Part shown: one piece after another, positions 1 through 11,236 of the stretch
How the letters are laid out: every line of letters begins with the position of its first letter
Position numbering within the stretch: the stretch's first letter is position 1
From: Galeruca laticollis
Taxonomy: Eukaryota; Arthropoda; Insecta; Coleoptera; Chrysomelidae
Assembly: GCA_963921935.1 (NCBI GenBank)
Contig: OY998175.1
Span: 155,494,809 to 155,558,808, forward strand
Direction: 5' to 3'
Length of the DNA stretch: 64,000 bases
Program-made: the position numbers and the translations under genes
Notes under the pieces: generated by a model
Told to the model about the DNA's origin: nothing
Database searches by the model: none
What the model saw: the letters and a program-made list of their open reading frames with translations, nothing else

Positions 1-2
1 CC

Positions 3-1325
3 AACGTTCACGGTGAGGCACAAATCCAATTGGGAATTGGCGCAGAAAAGTTCACGCATACTGTAATCGTAGCTGACATTGAAGAAGACGTGATTCTGTG
101 AATGGACGTAATGAATGTACATTATTTCCAATTAGACTTTAGAAACAGAACCATTAAAGTAGGTTCCGAGGAGGTATTCCTTGAACCACATGAAGGCAGC
201 GTAGTGTTGGCAGCTGTACAGGAAGATACCGTTCTACCTGCACGAAGCGAAACCATGATAGTAGCACGGCTACAGGGAATCATGGAAGAAGGTACACCTG
301 TTATGATGGAGCCAAGGAACCACGACGAAGAAGTTGGCAAAGGAGTACTAATTGAAGAAGGATTGGTTACATCGGCGAAAGAGATCCCAGTACGTGTGAT
401 AAACGTGAACGACTACCCAATTACCCTCAAGAAGGAAACCAAGATTGTATCCTGCGTACCAGTGACGTCTATAGTTCGTCAAACGACGACCACTGACAAT
501 TCTAAAACCAGATTCAAACAAATGTTATCAGTAGCTGGTCAATCTTTGGATCGAGCGGAAAAAAAGAGAATGAGAGAATTTCTCTTGCAGTATCGAGTCC
601 AAAAGGAGGAAAGACTGGTAGAACATCAGCCGTCTAACACAAAATCGATACTGGTAATGCTAAACCAATTAGGCAATCAGCTCGAAGACTTCCACGGGCA
701 AAGAGAGAGGAAGCTGAAAGAATGATTCGAGAGATGGCAGAAGAAAAAGTAATGGAACCATCTACTAGTCCATGGGTGTCTCCAGTAGTGCTCGTCAAGA
801 AAGATGATGGATCTACGAGATTATGCGTGGTTTATCGCCAGCTTAACAGCGTGATGGAGAAAGACAGCTATCCTCTTCCTTGAATTGACGATACGCTAGA
901 TACTTTGGCCGGCAACAAACTGTTTTCTACCTTGGACCTGAAGTCTGGTTATTGGCAAGTGGAAATGGCCCCAGAAGACAAAGAGGAGACTGCTTTTACC
1001 ACCGGATCTGGATTTTGGCAATTCAACGTCATGCCATTCGGACTTTGTAATGCGCCTGCGACATTTGAAAGACTCATGGGAAATGTCTTGAGAGTGTTGT
1101 CTTGGAAGACATGTCTGGTCTATTTCGACGATATCGTAGTACTGGGGAAGACATTTGACGAACACTTGAAGCATTTGGAAGACGTATTCAAACGACTCCA
1201 AGCTGCCCAGCTCATGTTAAATCCGAAGAAATGTCAGCTGTTCCAAAACCGAGTCAACTATCTAGGTCATATAGTGAGCAATGAAGGAGTGGCGGTGGAC
1301 CCAGAGAAAATTGCTTCCATTCAGT
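3..1325 (+). pseudogene. pol: gypsy pol, protease end and reverse transcriptase (broken)
   Basis: The first 98 bases read as the C-terminal part of a retropepsin-like domain, then a TGA at 99-101 replaces what is normally a glycine codon. The following ORF (102-725) leads into RT. Around 650 the frame shifts: the RT entry segment (SPWVSPVVLVKKDDGS) is read in another frame from about 690, with a TGA at 881-883. The palm continues from 905 with LDLKSGYWQV, MPFGLCNAPATFERLM and the catalytic YFDDIVV (the usual Ty3/gypsy form is YxDDIxV). It reaches NYLGHIVS and then a TAA at about 1325. Motifs are well preserved despite the breaks, so decay is probably not ancient. Confidence 0.88.
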
Positions 1326-2100
1326 AATGGCCGCAACCAACCGACAAACATCAAATTAGGAGTTTCCTTGGACTTTGCACGTGTTATAGAAGATTTATCA
1401 GGAAGTTCGGAGATATTGCCAAGCCTATAACTCGACTTACAGAAGAATCAGGAGGGACGAAGACTGTCAAACGGCTTTTGAAACCTTGAAGAGGCATTTA
1501 ACCTCGGCGCCGATATTAGGATATCCATTACCAGTGGGAGACTTTATTCTTGACACTGACGCAAGCAACGTAGGAATTGGTGGAGTGCTCTCACAGATCC
1601 AAGGAGGGCAAGAAAGAGTGCTGAGATATTTCAGTAAAGTCCTCTCCAAACCAGAACGAAACTACTGCGTCACAAGAAGAGAACTTTTGGCAGTAGTGAA
1701 GTCCGTGGAACACTTTTACCAGTATCTCTATGGTAGGAAGTTTTTAATCCGGACTGATCATGCAGCACTTAAGTGGTTGATGCAGTTTAAGAATCCCGAG
1801 GGCCAGATCGCTAGATGGATTGAACGACTTCAAGAATACGATTTCAACATCGAACATCGAGCTGGTGTGAGTCACCGAAATGACGACTCCCTGTCCAGAC
1901 GCCCTTGTCCAACAGACTGCTCCCACTGCAACAAGGCGGAATCTAGGGAAGCTACAGTTTCAAGAACTACTGTAGTCAATGAAGAATGGTTACCCACCAG
2001 GATCATAGAAGATTAGGAGAATGATTCTTGCCTAAAGAAGATTCGGCAGAGGAAGGAAGAAAATCGTCGACCTACATGGCATGAAGTGTAAAGATTTTCA
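1326..2100 (+). pseudogene. pol: gypsy pol, RT thumb/connection and RNase H (broken)
   Basis: After the stop at 1325 the connection domain is readable up to about 1460, where another frame change occurs. From 1486 the RNase H domain is open: DTDASNVGIGGVL holds the first catalytic Asp, RRELLAVV the Glu, and RTDHAALKWL the second Asp. The ORF ends near 2014 with a TAG. Order and spacing match Ty3/gypsy pol. The domain itself looks intact, but it cannot be translated as part of one polyprotein. Confidence 0.88.
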
Positions 2101-3368
2101 CCGAAACTCAAGGCGTATTGGACTCAGTGAGACTCTCTTGTCCTGGAAGAAGGGCTGTTGAAAAGAGTCCTTGAAAACGATGATGGTTCCGAGATTAGGA
2201 GACAGCTGGTTATCCCTAGAACGAGGGTAGCTGAGGTACTGAAGAAGTTACACGACAGTCCATCGGAAGGTCATCTGGGAGTGAAGAAAACCCTCCAGCG
2301 AATCCGTGAGAGGTTTAATTGGATGAACAGCTCCGATGATGTGTAGGACTGTTGTAAGAAATGTACGACTTATGCTACGAGTAATGGACCACATCGCAAG
2401 AGAAAGGCACCCACGAAACAGTACAATGTTGGAAGCCCTTTCGAAAGGATTGCTTTAGATATCGCTGGACCATTTACGACGACCGAAAATGGTGGCAAAT
2501 ACATACTGGTTGTAATGGATTATTTCACAAAGTGGGTGGAAATTTACGCTATCCCCAACCAAGAGGCCACAACTGTTGCGGATGTATTGGTGAAAGAATT
2601 TATCAGCCGATATGGAGTTCCCTTGGAAGTCAACAGCGACCAGGGAAGAAATTTCGAAAGTCATCTATTCCAGGAGATTTGCGAGAAGCTGGGAATGAAG
2701 AAGACCAGGACAACAGCATTACATCCACAGTCAGATGGAATGGTCGAAAGAATGAACAGGACTATTGGAAAATACCTGTAAAAGTAGTTTCCAGCCATCA
2801 GAGAGATTGTGACCAGTATCTTTCTCTATTTGGATTGACTTATCGATCTGCCGTGAATGAGTCCACGGGTGAAACACCTGCGAAAATCTTGTTTGGACGT
2901 GAAATGAGGCTTCCTTGTGACCTGGAATTTGGCCGCCGGCTTGGGGAAGATAAAGCAGGAGAAGACTACGTGATCCAATTGAGAAGAAGGCTGGACGATA
3001 TTCATGAATTAGTTAGAACAAATTTTCAAGTTACCAGCGACAGAATGAAAAGTCGGTACAACATGCAGGCCACAGAAGGCGGTTTTAAAGAAGGGGACAA
3101 AGTATGGTTACACAATCCGACGAGGAGAAAAGGATTTTCTCCAAAATTTCAAAAATTCTGGGAAGGTCCATACTTAATCAAGAAAAGGATCAATGATGTT
3201 ATATATCGAATAAGCAAGATCCCCAACGGAAAACCAAAAGTAGTTCTCCAAAACCGACTAGCGCCTTTCGAAGGAGACCATGACTTAGAGAAAGGAGTAA
3301 ACCATATTCGAGATGTATCTGACCCTACCTTCGATGAATTTTTGGGCGCGTATGGAAGTATCGGGTAA
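2100..3368 (+). pseudogene. pol: gypsy pol, integrase with C-terminal GPY/F-like domain (broken)
   Basis: The zinc-binding start (HLGVKKTLQRIRERFNW, then a Cys pair about 2350-2370) leads into the core. The first Asp falls near 2458 (ALDIAGPF), the second in NSDQGRNF at about 2635, and the Glu in GMVERMNR at about 2745. The frame changes near 2780. The C-terminal part (2790-3368) holds GDKVWLHNP and FWEGPYLIKK, typical of the GPY/F module of gypsy integrases. A TAG at 2345-2347 also interrupts the N-terminal part. All catalytic residues are visible across the frames. Confidence 0.87.
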
Positions 3369-3379
3369 GCTAGATATGG

Positions 3380-3805
3380 AGTTACTTCAGAACAACGACT
3401 CTCACGGAAGATTATTCACTGGCATACAACATCCCCGCCCGTCTTAAGAATGCACGATGGTTGACATCCGTCTTTTGAAAGTAGTTCGGGCAATTCGAAA
3501 AACTTGAAGACCAGATTCCAGCCCCTGGCAAGACACTGAAACTGGAACATAATTCGCGGTACGTCTTCTACGTGGTAACTAAAAATGAATTTCAAGATTG
3601 ATCTACCTACCGCGATGTGTGGGAAGCACTTCGAAACCTACGAGACCATGTGTTGGAATCCAGCGTGAAGAAACTGGCTATGTCTAAGATAGCGAGTAAC
3701 CAGTTGGATTGGCGAATCATCAGGAACATGGTAGATATTATCTTTCAAGATACCGGTGTCCAGATATTAATTTGCAGCTACAACCCCGTTATCAGCATCC
3801 GATGA
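3380..3805 (+). pseudogene. Macro-domain-like accessory ORF of the gypsy element
   Basis: One reading frame (codon starts at positions 2 mod 3), with stops at 3476, 3482 and 3599, spells a protein that resembles the OARD1-type macro domain. It has a start like SLAYNIPARLKN, then FGQFEKLEDQ, a strand RYVFYVVTKNEF, STYRDVWEALRNL, then VKKLAMSKIASNQLDW and IIFQDTGVQILIC. In the family the segment before LDW is usually a Gly-rich LPKIGCGLD-type loop; here the glycines are missing, and the early Gly-rich loop is also altered. Macro domains bind or hydrolyse ADP-ribose. Position right after integrase suggests an accessory gene of the retroelement. The fold assignment is by eye; activity is doubtful in this copy. 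Confidence 0.6.
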
Positions 3806-3954
3806 AGATGGTGTCCTGCTATTTCCATAAGATAGGAAAGTGTAGAAATGGGGCCAGTTGCCGATTCAAAAATCCAGTCTCGGCTACACAAAAGTTCCAG
3901 GAGGAACTTCCATTTAAGGAGGGGGTAATGTTACGAAATGGCACACTGATATAG
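3709..3954 (+). pseudogene. CCCH-type zinc-finger tail of the gypsy accessory ORF
   Basis: In the frame next to the macro-like segment, 3817-3873 encodes CYFHKIGKCRNGASCRFKN. This is a C-x7-C-x5-C-x3-N pattern, close to the C-x8-C-x5-C-x3-H of RNA-binding CCCH fingers, with the last His replaced by Asn. No ATG lies before about 3802, and the frame overlaps the end of the macro-like frame. The simplest reading is one original protein, macro domain plus CCCH finger, split by a frameshift near 3780. The ORF runs across the polypurine tract into the first bases of the LTR. Function is unknown; nucleic-acid binding is an inference. Confidence 0.45.
3915..3928 (+). other. Polypurine tract before the gypsy 3' LTR
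   Basis: A purine run (AAGGAGGGGG then TAA) lies directly before the TGTTACG start of the LTR. It is the expected primer site for plus-strand synthesis. Confidence 0.7.
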
Positions 3955-4381
3955 TCCCTAAATACGACTCTGTTCAAGCCAGGTATGAAAGTCAAAATTA
4001 TGGCCGACGCGCGAATAGTGACTATCTTATCTACATTGTTGTTGTGACCAGTCTTATCTAGAAAATGCAAGAAAGCCAATTTGTAATCTAGAATTATCTA
4101 GTGAAAAAGGCATTAATATATAAGGGACCGATCAAGAAGAGTGGAGTGGAGTTGATAATTTGACATCGTGAGATAAACAAGTAAATACGTGATTATAAAT
4201 TAGTGAACTGTTTATATCAATTAGTTTAAGTGAATATACTGTGTATATAATAAGTGATTAGTTAAGTATATATGAATTAAGTGTTAGTGAGTAGTTTAGT
4301 GTTTGAATAAATTAGTAAGTAGCCATACCGTGTGTTTGAAATTTATCCCACCCGTTTCTGTTTAAATAAATTAGAATAACA
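3929..4381 (+). repeat. 3' LTR of the first gypsy element (453 bp)
   Basis: The LTR starts TGTTA after the polypurine tract and ends TAACA at 4381, giving matching terminal inverted bases. Inside are a TATA-like TTAATATATAAGGG at about 4112-4125 and an AATAAA near 4306. The partner LTR is outside the window, so neither its divergence nor the target duplication can be read. The right boundary rests on the TAACA match only. Confidence 0.7.
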
Positions 4382-6422
4382 TTACAATAATGCTACGAAG
4401 TTTATAAGTCTGTGCAAGAAAGCTTGCATAAATCTTATCAAAGGAATGCAAATTCATATAACCTAAGAAAGCAAGATGTATTATTTGATGTATTTGATTT
4501 AGTGTGGAAACGCAATTAGGTCTTGTCGGATGCTTCTGAGAAGGGTACCGCTAAATTGGCGCCTAAATATATTTGATGTAAAATTGCTAATAAGGTATCC
4601 ATACATCTTGAGTGATTTTGAGTTTGTCGTCCTATTCATTTTCCAGGTACAACTAGATGATAACTGTCTATGCAAGATAGTTGTATATCAAGTAGGTAAT
4701 TATAATACATATGGATCCATGATATGTAGACCGAACGAGCAGTCCCGACGTTGTCAGATATATAAATAATTAGAACCGCTAAAACCTCTGATGTTAGAAT
4801 TTAGAATTTCTGATATTTGTGGAAAATAAAAGTAGATATTTTTTTGATACTCTTATGATAGTTTTTTTATGTTTCCACTGAAAAAAGTGCTTAGTTCGCA
4901 AATCAATTTAAATCATCACTTGTCTGAAAAGCACGGTGTTGATGTAAATATTGTATCATTAGAAAAAAATAATAATTTCCAATGTTTAAATAATTGTGTA
5001 CATGATTTAATGAGCTTCCGAAATTATAATGACTTCAGAATGCACTTACAATGGATAAAGAGAAGCCAGATATTATTTTATCCTACACTACTCGTAAACC
5101 CAATTTTTGTGGCTCTATCGGGACGGGAAAGTAGATATTTGCACGGTTAGGCGAGAAAAATGGCAAATAATTGCTAGGCAGGGAAAACAACTTCACAAAA
5201 ATAACACTAGATGGCACCCTATTATATATGACGACGCGGCTGTCACTTTTAAATTTCAATTAGTGCTTAGAAAAATTAAACTTAGAATTCGAATCGTCAT
5301 TGAAATCTTGCATTCGCAAAGAGAAAATTAATGTAATGATTAGCTGATTTTTGGTTGCGTCCTCTTTGTATAATAGTCTAGAACAATTGTCAGTGTTGAC
5401 GCTTGACAATAACTTGTCAATGTAGAAGTTGTTACGCGTTCAAACTGATTGAAGTTAGTTAAAACTAAATTAAAAATTTCAGTTTCAATAACTTATTCAT
5501 CACATTGTTTGTTTACTAAATAATATGAGAAATTCTTCTTTTATTGTTCCCTCACTTTAAACGGTCTAAACATAAAGGGCTATCCCTACCAAAGAGTCAA
5601 GTTGGCTAGTTGATGACCAGTGAGTAATTAAGGTTGGTACTTTGACTTATCTATCTAATTGACCTACTGTCATTATGCTTTTATTTTCCCTCCCATTTTT
5701 TTTTGTCTTTTTATGGCTGAATTTTACCTGCATGAGGTAAACCGAACTTTTACGGATTCTTGACGCCAAAAAGGAAAAAAAGGAAACACTTTCCGAGACT
5801 ATTTATTATATTTTCACGTATTGAAAAGCCCGCAAAGAGATATTTTATAAGTTAGTCTACTTAAAAGCCACTCCACCTTCGGTAAGTCTACCTAACCTAA
5901 CCTAACCACGTTTCAACTAACCACCATATTCTTTTAATTCTTTTAGGCTTTTTTTCTACCTCGGATCATTAGTTACTGACAGTAGTACCGTTGCTGTGAC
6001 CATCTGCATGGTGCACCACAGATAGACGTCCTGATAACCACTTTTAATATAGCCAGACTACAGACCGCAAATGAGAGTATAGTTTATTATTTTTTGTATG
6101 GCATCATTTGCATAGCGACTAGCGAGAAACTGAATTCCACTCCACCATAGTAGAGGACTCCGCCGAACTAATATTTTATATGTGTTCATAAAATAACATC
6201 TACTACCTACTTACCTTGTGAACTTATTAGTACTAATAGGGAAATTGCGTATAGTGTTAAACCGTAAACTTTCCTTAAACATCTTGTTTCATCCACAATC
6301 ATATCGCAAAATAAAAAGTTAAGAACTGTTACACAGTACCTTTCATGGTAACTAAACGTGAATAATATTGATTTACCCACCCCTTTCTCCACTGTAACTA
6401 GCTGGTCATTAAACTGGTTATA
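4382..6422. other. AT-rich DNA, no supported gene
   Basis: Short ORFs here carry no known domain. The one at 4869-5150 has a faint zinc-finger look (NLNHHLSEKHGVDV, later DFRMHLQ) but lacks the paired cysteines. Three tandem CCTAA units at about 5890-5906 match the insect telomere repeat TTAGG on the other strand, possibly by chance. Nothing else is recognised. Confidence 0.5.
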
Positions 6423-8901
6423 TACAGGGTGTCCCAGGACTAATGGGAAAAAAGTCAGGAGCGTATAATCTGAGCCAAAATAATGTTATTACTTCATATA
6501 AACTTTTTCTATGCAGGCCCTCGTTTTCGAGTTATAGGCCCCCAAAGTTTTAATTTTGAATTGGGTTTTAATTTTTATTTTTTGTACTAGTTATTTGATC
6601 TTTATAAAATTTACGGCAAAGCTATAATGTACGTGTACGTTTATTTTGGGAAGGTAAACAGATTTACAGTTGTGTCTTGAAGCCAGGGACGGACTACCCG
6701 CAATGGCTAGTGATCCAAAACTTTTGCAGGGATGGCACACCCTGTATGTATATATCGAAATTGACTTCCTCACACATTACGCTAACGAAAAGGTACTCCT
6801 GTTGGAATTCGATAAAACAAGCCGTTTGGCTAATATTTACAGTTTTATTAATGCACTAACTACCAATTTACCTAACTAACTTATTAATACGATGTCCAAG
6901 ATTTGCCTACAGTACTACAAAAAAATAATTTGATGATAGCATATGATAGAAACATTAAGAACTCATTTAATGGGAATTAAATAGGAACGGAAACAACGTA
7001 ATTAGTTGCGTTTAATCAAAATTACGAACACAACATTATTAAGCCATTAAGAAAACCTCTAAAAAGACAATTTCAAAAACATTTGACAAAAACTAATTCC
7101 TAAACAACAACAAAAACTAACGTTATTGTAATAAGTGTTCAATATCAGCTCCTCCCACTTCCACGCACATTCTAAGTCTACGAAGGTTGTTTCTTTGCAC
7201 TTGAAAGAGCAATCCCATATTATTTCTAATAACATTGCAGTGTAACATAATTCTGTCTATTAAATCTTGCCTTGTTTGCACAGGTGTTGCGTATACCTTA
7301 CTTTTGAGATAACCCCAGAGAAAGAAATGTATAGGATTAACGTCTCCTGATCGCGGTGGCCATTGAAAAGGGCCTCTCCACGACCAATCCATCTATTAGG
7401 AAACCTTGTGTGTAAATGCTGGCGTGAATGTAAACTGAAATGAGGAGTGGCCCCATCATGCATGAACCATAAATTCCTACGAAATTGTAGAGGCACATCA
7501 TCAAACAGGTTCCATAACTCATTTTGCAATAACTCCAAATATCTCTGACCGGTCAACGTACCGTCAATAAAGTACGGTCCTATCAAATGATTGCCCAAAC
7601 ATTAACCATGAATCTATGCTGGTTCCTAGTTTGGATAATGCCATGTGGATTCACATCATCCCATAAATGCATATTGTGGGAATTAATGAATCCATCTCTG
7701 GTGAAACCAGATTCGTCCGTAAAAAGAACGTTACTAATAAATGTATTGTCTGCTTGTTGTTGTCGCAGAAACCACTGGCTATACTCAATTCGTGCAGGAT
7801 AATCAGCGACTGTGTACTTTTTTCATGTGAAAAGGATATAAAAGCTGTTCTTTTAAGACGCGATGAACAACTGATTTCGAGACGTTATGTTCTCTCGATA
7901 ATTTTCGTAAACTCGATGATGGTTCATTATCAACTGCATTTAACAAGTCCTGTTCAACTGCCACAGTACGTACGCTTCGTACTGGACCTTCTCCACCGTT
8001 TTTGGCACTAAATTTTGTTTTGTATACATGGAAAATTACATTTACTTATTCATACCTGTTTCTCGTAACCTGAGATCAATACGCTCAAACATTCGTCTGT
8101 CTGGCAATGCTCTGTTTGCAAAATGCTCTGCATAAAGCCTTCTGGCTTCTAAACAGTTTCGAGAAGCCAGTCCATACATTAAATGCAATTCTGCGCACTC
8201 AATAAAAGTGAATTATGCCATAGTAACTGTTAAATTAAGGACTTATGAATTATTGACTACGAACTATTCTACACAACGTTTGACCAAATTATCCTATGGT
8301 TAGTTCATAAACGGTAAAAACACTTTTAAAAAGTTTCTACCAACTTTCGAATTAATAAGTCGTTAATGTTTTTCATCTTCTGCTATCGTTAAATTATTTT
8401 GTTGTAGTACTGTAGGTGTAAATCTTGGACATCGTATTAATAAGTTAGTTAGGTAAATTGGTACGTAGTGCATTAATAAAACTGTAAATACTAGCTAAAC
8501 GGCTCATTTTATCGAGTTCCAACAAGAGTACCTTTTCGTTAGCTCAATGTGTGGGGAAGTCAATTTCGATAATTTAATACAGGGTATGCCATCCCTGCAA
8601 AATTTTTGGATCACTAACCATTGCGGGTAGTCCGTCCCTGGCTTCAAGGCACAACTGTAAATCTATTTACCTTTCCAAAATATGCATACACGTACACTAT
8701 AGCTTTGCCGTAAATTTTATGAAGATCAAACAGCTAGTACAAATAATAAAAATTAAAACCAAATTCAAAATTCAAACTTTGGAGGCCTATAACTCGAAAA
8801 CGAGGGCCTGCATAGAAAAAGTTTATATGAAATACTAACATTATTTTGGCTCATATTATACGCTCCTGACTTTTTTCCCATTAGTCCCGGGACACCCTGT
8901 A
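6423..8901 (-). mobile_element. Mariner/IS630-like DNA transposon with ~550-bp inverted repeats
   Basis: The ends are TACAGGGTGTCCC... and ...GGGACACCCTGTA, flanked by TA at 6421-6422 and 8902-8903, the target duplication of this superfamily. The inverted repeats are far longer than the usual ~30 bp. Left 6423 to about 6972 matches right about 8348 to 8901 in reverse complement, with scattered differences. A second CCCTGTATG/CAGGGTATGCC sequence lies inside each arm (about 6750 and 8580). The transposase between the arms is broken, so the copy is dead, but ends and TSD are clean. Element length 2479 bp. Confidence 0.88.
7123..8221 (-). pseudogene. Mariner-like transposase (broken)
   Basis: Read on the reverse strand from an ATG at 8219-8221. 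The N-terminal helix-turn-helix region reads ECAELHLMYGLASRNCLEAR, with an in-frame TAA two codons after the start and another stop after TGMNK near 8055. The catalytic half has WFMHDGATPHFSLHSRQHL (second Asp) at about 7430-7480. PPRSGDVNPIHFFLWGYLK, at about 7300-7350, holds the third Asp. A frameshift near 7375 separates these blocks. The arrangement fits the insect mariner-like group with an N-terminal DUF4817-type domain (usual length about 350 residues). At least one frameshift and two stops make it non-functional. Confidence 0.85.
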
Positions 8902-8903
8902 TA

Positions 8904-10545
8904 TGAGTATAATCAACAAACATTTATTTGTTACGTATTGATCATGTAGGTAACAAAGTATCAAAGCCATCAAATCAGACAAAGTGGTGGAGAAAATTGA
9001 TAATAAATATGACTTCTAATCTCACAAAATGAGGTAACTTTTAGTATGATTACTAATATGTTCATTTATGAATGCTAATCTACAATGACAGCCTACAAGG
9101 TTCTACGACTAATTGTAATTATTTGTAATTGTTAAGTTGTTAATTGGTACTGTACCTTTAGGATTTTGTTGACATTAAAATAGTGTGTTACATAACATGG
9201 ACGAATTCCTACGGCGGTTATTCTACATTGGAAGAGATTACGCAAAAAGCAGGACAGGCTTCACTAAATTTGCTACTTGAAAAGTTAAAAGAATAATATA
9301 ACCAAAAATATAAACATTTTATGGATTGGTGTTTAGTGCATTGCAATGTACAGCGAAAATAGTATTTTCAACAAATCATTTGCCGTTTTGATGACTAGTT
9401 CATCTCATAACATTAAACGGTACAGTCAAAATATTTCCCAACTTTCTTTTTGTTATTTTAGAATCTAATAATTTTATGTGTAGGATAAAAACTAGTGTGT
9501 GTTCCACGTCGCGAAAGTGGTTTTCCAGGCCTCCAGGCTACACCTCGCATGGCCATTTCATCTATCGGCCCGGAAAACTAGCACTTTCGTGCCTAGGTAC
9601 ACAAATAGCTATTATAGGAATCAAAGAATAAACATTTTCCTCATATGATGGCAAGTATTATTTAACAAAAAGTTTTCTGTACCTATATAACATAAATTCT
9701 CTAGGTATTGTTATTTTGTAAACATGCATTGATAATATATCATTTTAGAATTTCTGAAATTGTTGAAAAATTAAGTATACTGTTAGGCTTCCAGCTTCCT
9801 CAAAGATATATGGAAAGGAAAAAATATATATATTTTAATTGTAATCGTTCTGGTAGGTTTAAGGCGGTTGCTATTATGGTCATCAATATTCCTTCAAGGT
9901 TCACCTAATTATTTAACAATTTTAAAAATACAACATGTGGAAACGTCGGATCTGTTCGTGACATTCATCTGCCTCTTCTTCTTCTCATTTCAGTTTAAGG
10001 GTTTCCACCCATTAGGCATTTAGCCAGCGCAAGATATTTAGCTTAAATTTCAGGAATATTCCTTACGGAACGTGTGGACCTCTCCACCTTCCCTTTGATA
10101 AATCCATTCCTCTGTTTTCATTAACCATACATTCTTCTGTTTAAGGCTAGACATATTTCAAGACAACACAACACATGTTAAGCCTTTTGCCTCTGATTTA
10201 GGATAGGAGCCCAGAGTTATAAGATAGAGTTTATCCGAATTTAACACCTATTTTTATCTAAATTTGAATAGTATTAATAAGTATAAGTGTAAAAAGTGAC
10301 ATTTCCCCGCAGAAAAGTTTCATAACGTGTACTTCCCCACGGTGAGTTATTACTTTTCCAATGGGTATCTAAGAAAAGGCCTACTTTGCGTATGAAAATT
10401 TGTGTAGAAAATTGTGTTTTGCATAGTGATTGTAGAAAAAAGAGCTTTTTACTACGACTATTATAGAATTTCTATATTCCGACGTAGTTTTTGATTATGG
10501 AATAGCTTCATTCTAACCCTAGGGCAAGAATATTCATTCTCGCCC
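8904..10545. other. Non-coding, AT-rich; one small hairpin
   Basis: No coding region is supported. At 9505-9590 an imperfect inverted repeat (CGAAAGTGGTTTTCC ... GGAAAACTAGCACTTTCG) encloses a GC-richer core. It may be a small non-autonomous element or a diverged terminal-repeat remnant. Confidence 0.4.
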
Positions 10546-10674
10546 TTGGTATCGAATGAATACTTGTGGCGTCCTCTAAATGTGACGGTTGATTTGACAG
10601 AAAGAGAAAATAAGCGTGTTCCGTTTTCTAAACCATCTGCACTACGCAGAGTAGGAGTAGTGCAGAAATATCAA

Positions 10675-10679
<5 letters not shown>

Positions 10680-10741
<62 letters not shown>
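10680..10741. repeat. (GA)n microsatellite
   Basis: About 31 uninterrupted GA units. It lies beside the reverse-strand LINE remnant described next. Confidence 0.95.
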
Positions 10742-10745
<4 letters not shown>

Positions 10746-11236
10746 CGATGATTATTTGAGTTGGGGTTTGTGAATGTTTTAATTTGGGGTAGTTTGTGTT
10801 GAGATTAGGCCCTGATATAAGATATAGAGAAGCAGGAACAATCGGCAACGAAATTGGATGTTTTTGAGAGAAACGTGGTTTTAAAAGTGTATAGGATGGG
10901 GAGTTAAAAGTGACTAGTAAAGGTCTGATATGTATAAGACGAACCACGTTGCGTTGCGGATAGCTAAGAGGTGGGTGTTTGAAATTATTGGAAAATTATT
11001 GAAATTGGGTGTCTCCGATGTCTTGAGAATTTATAAGAAGGGTTAAGAGTGATTTTAAGGATTTTTGATTTTTATTTCGAAATTGTTTGAAAAGTGAATA
11101 GGAGACATGGAAGGTGTGTAGAAGATGCCTGGTGGTGGCGACTGGCTTGTTTCGAGTTCGAGGAGAGGAATTCACTATGCTACAGGAAAAAACGTGAAAA
11201 ACCTGCAGCACCGACGGGGTGGATGGGGCTCGCGGA

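Larger units (their letters stand above)
1..4381 (+). mobile_element. Ty3/gypsy LTR retrotransposon, 5' end outside the window, decayed
   Basis: The order protease end, reverse transcriptase, RNase H, integrase, accessory ORF, polypurine tract, 3' LTR is that of a Ty3/gypsy element on the plus strand. Gag, the 5' LTR and most of the protease lie before position 1. The coding region is broken by in-frame stops (99-101, 881-883, about 1325, others after 2014) and frameshifts (about 650, 1465, 2780), so this copy cannot be autonomous. The unusual part is the 3369-3954 segment between integrase and LTR, described separately. Family assignment is firm; clade within Ty3/gypsy is not determined. Confidence 0.9.

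Noticed and set aside
4869..5150. C2H2 zinc-finger gene fragment
   Set aside because: Only His-containing text (HHLSEKHG) is present; the paired cysteines are missing.
10846..10947. Endonuclease start of a LINE ORF2 on the reverse strand
   Set aside because: A few residues resemble it, but the catalytic motifs cannot be found before the GA repeat.
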